A stretch of 64,000 nucleotides of DNA from positions 117,360,368 through 117,424,367 of the forward strand of contig NC_058337.1 in the NCBI RefSeq assembly GCF_905475395.1, in the 5' to 3' direction. A program made the translations under genes and the position numbers. Positions 58,895 to 64,000 of the stretch are shown here, piece after piece (the stretch's first letter is position 1; every line of letters starts with the position of its first letter). The stretch comes from Chrysoperla carnea (taxonomy: Eukaryota > Arthropoda > Insecta > Neuroptera > Chrysopidae). The notes below the pieces were generated by a model. The model was given only the letters and a program-made list of their open reading frames with translations. It was not told the DNA's origin and did no database searches.

Positions 58895-59520
58895 ATGCAT
58901 ATATGAAATATACATAGTATATTAAGTTTAGTCCCAAGTTTGTAACGCTTAAAAATAATGATGCTAGGAAAAAAAATTTTGTCATAGGTGTTCATAGAAC
59001 CACCTAATTAGTCCATTTCCGGTTGTCCGTCCGTCCGTCCGTCCGTCCGTCTGTGGTCACGATAACTCAAAAACGAAAAAAGATATCGAGCTGAAATTTT
59101 TACAGCGTACTCAGGACGTAAAAAGTGCGGTCATGTTCGTAAATGAGCTTCATAGGTCAATTGGGTCTTGGATCCGTAGGTCCGTATAAACCGTTAGAGA
59201 TAGAACAAAAGTTTAAATGTAAGAAATGTTCCTTATCAAAAATTAAACAACTTTTGTTTGAAACATTTTTTCGTAAACATCACTGTTTACCCGTGAGGGC
59301 GCCAATTAGGCGGAAATTTTATAATATGTGTGCAAACTATACAATAAATGTCGGTCGGTAATGCAGAAACCTATAAAGTCATTTACATATGTACTATACT
59401 TTATTAGTTATGTATGTGTCACATGTTTGTATGTGTTATGTGATAAAGAAATCAACACTGACTATGCATGGTATTTCAACAATTAACTCAGTCAATTGTT
59501 TGTTTTCACTTGTTTAAGTA
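58895..59520 (+). mobile_element. Interspersed repeat family R59, copy 2
   Basis: The fullest copy. The edges ATACCATGCATA (about 58891-58902) and, inverted, TATGCATGGTAT (59463-59474) suggest short terminal inverted repeats. GTCCGTCC units at 59024-59050 form a small tandem array. The 72-residue frame at 59143-59361 is a shadow. It is collinear with 52855-53420, with few differences in the GTACTCAGGAC to CCCGTGAGGGCGC interval. Confidence 0.75.
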
Positions 59521-60541
59521 GTAAAATAAAGAGTAGATTTCTTTTTTAAGGCAAAATTTTACAGTGACATCTTTTACAGTTGAATTACAAAAAAGGAAAG
59601 ATTTAAATGTGTCCACTTTTTTCCTGTAACCTCTTTTTAACACGCTTTTATTAGCTTGACCCGTATGTAACGGAATCTTTCTCTAAAAATTGTATACTCA
59701 GGGGTCACTACCCATGGTGATTGTACCCGCTCCTGATGCTGTTGATTAAAAAGCCCAAAGCTAACAAAGAAAATAATTTTTTAAGGTTGTTTTGAGGTAA
59801 ATTTATGTCTAAAATTGAATCCATATCTGGCTATCTCCAATTAACACTCATCAATTGACTAAGAATCAATCAAAAAACAATCAAATTTTATTATTTGAAA
59901 GGTAGTATAATTAAATATTTGCATACCCAAATTACTCTGATTAGATATTAGAAAATTTATAGTTTTGATATTTACATAATATCAATTTTATTTATACCGA
60001 GTATAAAAAAGTATGAGCCTTCTATGGCCAAAATTTAATTAAAACAGACCAATATGAAATTAAATAATTAGAAAATTAAAAATGTTCTAGTAAAGGATAC
60101 TCTTTGTATACCGATTTTAATATCAAAAATGAATGGTGATTGAGAGAAATTTATTCAGTTTATGTGGGAAAAAATTCCAAAAAAAAAGTTGATGATTACG
60201 AATAACCAAAATTTCTTTGTATTTATGGTACCTGGATCAATTTTGACTTTGCTTTTCGCTGTCTTGAAGTTTTACATCTACAGAATTTTGTAAGAAGATG
60301 ATTAACATAAGATTATCTCAAAAGATATAAATTTCTGAAACTAATTTGAAAGGGTAATTTGAACTAAAAACCACAAAAATAGTTCAAATTTAAATATTTG
60401 GTGAAAATTAAAAAATTTTGGAGATTTTTATTGAAAATTTCAATTTTACCGGCGTTAGCCAACGTATAATGTTTTTAAACAATTATTTAATTTAATTTAT
60501 TTTCTTTTAAAAGTGTATTGGAATAAAATATAAAGCTAGGC
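59521..60541. other. A+T-rich non-coding stretch
   Basis: No gene is seen, apart from the polyadenylation-type signal belonging to the minus-strand exon candidate next to it. Confidence 0.45.
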
Positions 60542-60682
60542 TTAGTTTTCATCATCTGGTAGGAAATTTTCATAATCTGGAATAATGTGTGAACCATAAG
60601 GGTCGCAATCAGATGAACAGTTTGTTTCTAACATGCTATGTATTTTATTCAAAATGTTGCTCTTATGTTTTGTCCTGTTTAC
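60542..60682 (-). CDS. Candidate C-terminal exon, acidic, product unknown
   Basis: A stop-free minus-strand stretch of 46 codons ends at a TAA (60542-60544). The product contains NILNKIHSMLETNCSSDCDP and then YGSHIIPDYENFLPDDEN, an acidic tail with balanced composition unlike the Phe/Lys/Asn-rich chance frames around it. An AG (…AAACAG) near 60674 could be a splice acceptor, although its pyrimidine tract is poor. Downstream on the minus strand, AAAATAAATTAAA (about 60492-60504) offers an AATAAA polyadenylation signal 40 nt after the stop. I do not recognise the family. It could be the last exon of a gene whose other exons lie beyond this window, or a retained fragment. Confidence 0.4.
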   Translation of the reverse strand, partial: VNRTKHKSNILNKIHSMLETNCSSDCDPYGSHIIPDYENFLPDDEN

Positions 60683-61370
60683 TTATAAATGTTTTCTGAC
60701 GTATTGGTAAATTATATGAAAACTTGGATTATGAATCATTCTTAATGAAATTAGCTCTAAATCATTCTAATCATATAAACATACAAACATAATTTACATA
60801 TATTCTAGTTATAACATATATGTAGGTAGGTAGCTACGTACAATTTAAGTGATATAACTCAATTAACTTATCATTACTAATTAGTAATTAATATTATTAT
60901 ACTACACCTATACATTTAATATTATCTATATGTGTGTTATGATATGTATAATTAATTACAATATATCATATTTATAACACATAGCAGCGACTAAACATAG
61001 ACCGTGAAGCCATAATGAAACGAAAATTCCATGATTCTATTTGTCATTGTCATTTGGACAATGAAAATGAAGTTTTCGATTTACATATTTCCTACAACAT
61101 TTTTTTCTCTGTCGTATTGGATTAAGTCAAACGGCTTCAAAAAATAAGGGTATTTCATCCTATTTTTAGGAAAAATATTAGTTTTAAATATAAACACAAA
61201 ACCTGATAATCTATTAAAAAGAATTAACCTACTATTCTGTCGCAAAATCAAATTTTCTTATAATATTATTAAGTCAATGGATGATTTTTCTAATTTATTT
61301 TTGATCTGTTTCCTGAAATGAACAGTTAAACTTGGAAGCTAAAAATAATTTGTTTATTTTCGTATCATAA
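60683..61370. other. A+T-rich non-coding stretch
   Basis: No gene is recognised. If 60542-60682 is an exon, this would be intron. Confidence 0.4.
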
Positions 61371-61378
61371 GCTCATAT

Positions 61379-61558
61379 CAGTGTTGCCAACTATCAATTC
61401 TGCCCACTAAACGATAGAAGACCATTGAAAAGCCACTTTATAGCAGTGATATCCGTATATTTTTCAAGACACCGCTATAATAATTAGCCGATTTTGCCCA
61501 CTAAAGAATAAGTAAAGCCACTACTATTATTTGTAAAACCACCGAGTTGACAACACTG
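61379..61558. mobile_element. hAT-type MITE with perfect 8-bp target duplication
   Basis: The 180-bp element has terminal inverted repeats CAGTGTTGCCAACT and, from the right end reversed, CAGTGTTGTCAACT (13 of 14). It is flanked by GCTCATAT at 61371-61378 and again at 61559-61566. CAGTG-type ends and 8-bp duplications are typical of hAT elements. The interior holds a direct repeat TGCCCACTAAA(C/G)(G/A)ATA with a nearby AAGCCACT in both halves. It is non-coding, so a transposase from elsewhere is required. The intact duplication suggests a fairly young insertion. Confidence 0.92.
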
Positions 61559-61576
61559 GCTCATATATATATATAT

Positions 61577-62036
61577 ACTAGCTGTTACCCGCCCGCTTTG
61601 CTGGGCAACATCCCCACTTGCACCCCTCCCTCCACATTTCCTTGCGTTGGATAACAGTTTTGTAATGTACACGTCATGCTCTTTTATTTGATATCCCACT
61701 TAAGTATATTTGTAAATATTCGATAATTCCTTCCCACTTTCTCGCTACACCTTTCTACCCTCCGAAGGTTAAAAAAATCTTCTAAATGTAATTTAAAACA
61801 TTCTGACCAAGTTTTGAACTATTAAAAGCCATAATTGCAAAATATGAATTTTTTATTCATGAACACCCCCGCAACCCCCCTTGTGGGTGGAATTTCGTAA
61901 AATCCGTTCTTAGCTGACCTCTACTTGGCAAAAGGAATATTCCTGCCAAATTTCAAGTCTCTAGGTCTTATAGTTCCAGAGATATCGTGATGAGTGACTA
62001 TCTATCTATATCTATAGAAAGTCTCCTATATATATA

Positions 62037-62039
<3 letters not shown>
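61577..62039 (-). mobile_element. Helitron-like non-autonomous element, copy B
   Basis: This is the minus-strand copy of the 11191-11649 element. It starts TCTTATATATATAGGAGACT at 62039 and ends GCGGGTAACAGCTAGT at 61577. Long identical stretches (for example, ATCACGATATCTCTGGAACT through CCTTTTGCCAAGTAGAGGTC) separate only a few differences, such as an extra GATA near the 5' end. It is embedded in (AT)n on both sides, and the hAT-type MITE lies only 18 bp away. The frame at 61484-61699 is a shadow. Confidence 0.75.

Positions 62040-62117
<78 letters not shown>
62040..62117. repeat. (AT)n microsatellite
   Basis: A nearly pure AT repeat of about 77 bp directly abuts the 5' end of Helitron-like copy B. 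A shorter AT tract lies on its other side (61563-61576), so the element probably inserted into, or seeded, the microsatellite. Confidence 0.95.
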
Positions 62118-62122
<5 letters not shown>

Positions 62123-64000
62123 CAATTTATTTCTTGAAAAATTGACAGAATAAAAAATTATTTTCTATTCTAGATATGATCATTTTAATTTTTTATTAAA
62201 AAACAATGTCAGTTTTAAAATTAATATCACTTATATGCCAAATTTTATAATTTAAGACGAGATGTCATATACCCATTTGACAAAGCTCATAGAGTTATTG
62301 ACGACTTGTATCGAAGGATTAAAAATGGCCTTGGCTTCTATTGCCAATGTCTTTCTTTTCATATCCACAAAATATATAAGAAAATCGTAGGAAAACAGAC
62401 ACAAACGAAAAACTTGATTTCCTTAAATTTGACACTTGAACCACGATTAAAACCTCAGATTTTTATATTATCAAACTTAACTTTATCAATCCTCCAAATG
62501 ACAGTCAAAAATTAATCATAGGAATTTCGCTTCTTTATAGACTCACGGTCTATTAGTATGTCTGTTTAATTTAATTTAGTTAGAGTTTAGTTTAGTTTCG
62601 AGTTAATATTGAAAATTTACATAAATGTAAATTAATAGTTAGATTTGACTAATAGTATCTATTTGATGTAGTACAATTTATGAATATTACTGTTTAGCTT
62701 ATATCAATGATTTAATGTTCAATCAACTTTGAACTAAGTCACTATGATTGGTTGTAGGTATCTAATTTTGATTTGATGTATACAAAATTTTGCGACAAAA
62801 AGATTTTAGAAATCTACTTTAATTGTAAGGAAGAGGTTATGATTTAGAGAAATTCTATAGAGAATATTCCAACATTCCTAATCGCACTATATTCAGGATT
62901 CATTATCATTCAGAGAATCTTGATTTGAAAGGTAGAAATATGGTAAAACTTTCACACGAAATTATACAATTTCGCATGTACCAAAGGTTATTTAAACAAA
63001 ATTAATTTAAAAAAGAAATGTCAAATTTATTAATATTTGAACATATATCAGTTCCAAAAATCATATTCATAAAAAAAAATTAAAATTTTGCAGTTAGATG
63101 AGATAATTACATTCAATTTCTTTTTGTATTCCCCAGAGAATTCCGGCAATTCAAAGTCATTAACAAACTCTAATACATTATTAGATACTTTAAAAGAGCA
63201 GTTTTATTCATAGAACGCTTGAATTTTTTCTAAGCTATAGTAAATTTTTTTTTAAACTATATTGTTTTTCAGCAATAAGAAATATTATATATTTACCAGC
63301 AATTAAATTATCTTTTGAAACCATTTCGATTTCTATAAACTCGAACTATTATCATAAAACTTTAAAAATATTAGCCTATTTCACGTAGAAACTCTTAAAT
63401 TTTTATGCAATCTAATATGAATTCTTATCAACGATACATATTTTAAATTTTAACTAAAATTTCATTCTACATTTCAAATGAAATTTGACATAAATTCAGT
63501 CAAATAAATTATCATATAAAATCATGCAAATTACATTGAACGAGATAAAAACAAAGATTACCACCAGCCAATTATAATTCCATAAAAAAGTTTTCTTTGT
63601 AAAAAAATAGAAAATCAACATCGGTGGTAGAAATGATCGTCTGATATCAGCTGAATAACTTTCTGATTGAGAAAATTAGTTTATTCATTATTTCAGAAAT
63701 ATTTCTAATATATTCTGTTTAAAGAAAGTTGATTATCTATCAGTAATTCTATCGAAACTTTATCATTCAGATGTAATCTCTTGCCAATTCTCATTAAAAA
63801 TACATATTTAAAAACTAAGTTTAACCATATTTTAGTATATATTCTAGTAAAATTTACTTGCTACAATTGAGCTTGTGAAAATGCATTCCATTTTCTGTTT
63901 CATATAAATGATTCAATTACTAGCGGAGCAATCCCAACTTTTGTAATTTTGGGTGATAAGAATATCGATAAATTTTAGACTTAGGCACACAAAACATCAT
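62118..64000. other. A+T-rich non-coding stretch
   Basis: No gene or repeat is recognised to the window end. The 69-residue frame at 62306-62515 lacks features. Confidence 0.5.

Noticed and set aside
59020-59050. CRISPR-like or satellite array
   Set aside because: It is a short GTCCGTCC microsatellite inside an interspersed element. No direct repeat/spacer structure is present anywhere in the window.

Overview
This window looks like gene-poor, repeat-rich nuclear DNA from an arthropod, most likely an insect. The order cannot be fixed from the sequence. The support is strong A+T richness with many microsatellites, intron-bearing tRNA-Tyr genes of metazoan type, a non-LTR retrotransposon ending in TAACC repeats, and many short non-autonomous DNA elements and Helitron-like elements. 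No complete protein gene was recognised. Almost every long open frame is a chance opening in A+T-rich DNA or lies inside a repeat.

The clearest genes are Pol III genes between 14.6 and 28.4 kb. There are seven tRNA-Tyr(GUA) genes or near-genes: five on the minus strand (14832-14926, 15014-15108, 15999-16093, 16182-16276, 26889-26983) and two on the plus strand (21701-21798, 27160-27254). Most have a 22-nt intron at position 37/38. At least three degenerate or truncated copies accompany them. One tRNA-Cys(GCA) gene lies at 28319-28390, minus. The Tyr genes arose by tandem duplication of a unit of about 180 bp, because the flanks are repeated as well.

The rest is mobile-element debris, some of it well preserved. 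There is a hAT-type MITE with a perfect 8-bp target duplication (61379-61558). A Tc1/mariner-type MITE has TA duplications (48443-48850), and a nearly palindromic element sits in TTAA (46418-46741). Two almost identical Helitron-like elements lie in opposite orientation 50 kb apart (11191-11649 and 61577-62039), with further Helitron-like families at 16.84-17.25 and 35.38-35.78 kb. A foldback family with CCCCCGA ends occurs about five times, and a separate inverted repeat of about 325 bp lies at 6991-7315. A 5'-truncated LINE (24.4-24.77 kb) shares its 3' end with a tRNA-derived SINE (37.16-37.44 kb), which suggests a SINE/LINE partnership.

Three short stretches look protein-derived. One is a broken SWIM zinc-finger fragment on the minus strand (51.86-52.32 kb). 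One is an acidic C-terminal-exon-like stretch on the minus strand (60542-60682) followed by an AATAAA signal. One is an unidentified 52-codon stretch (28031-28189). The window could be a large intron or an intergenic region; nothing in it decides which.
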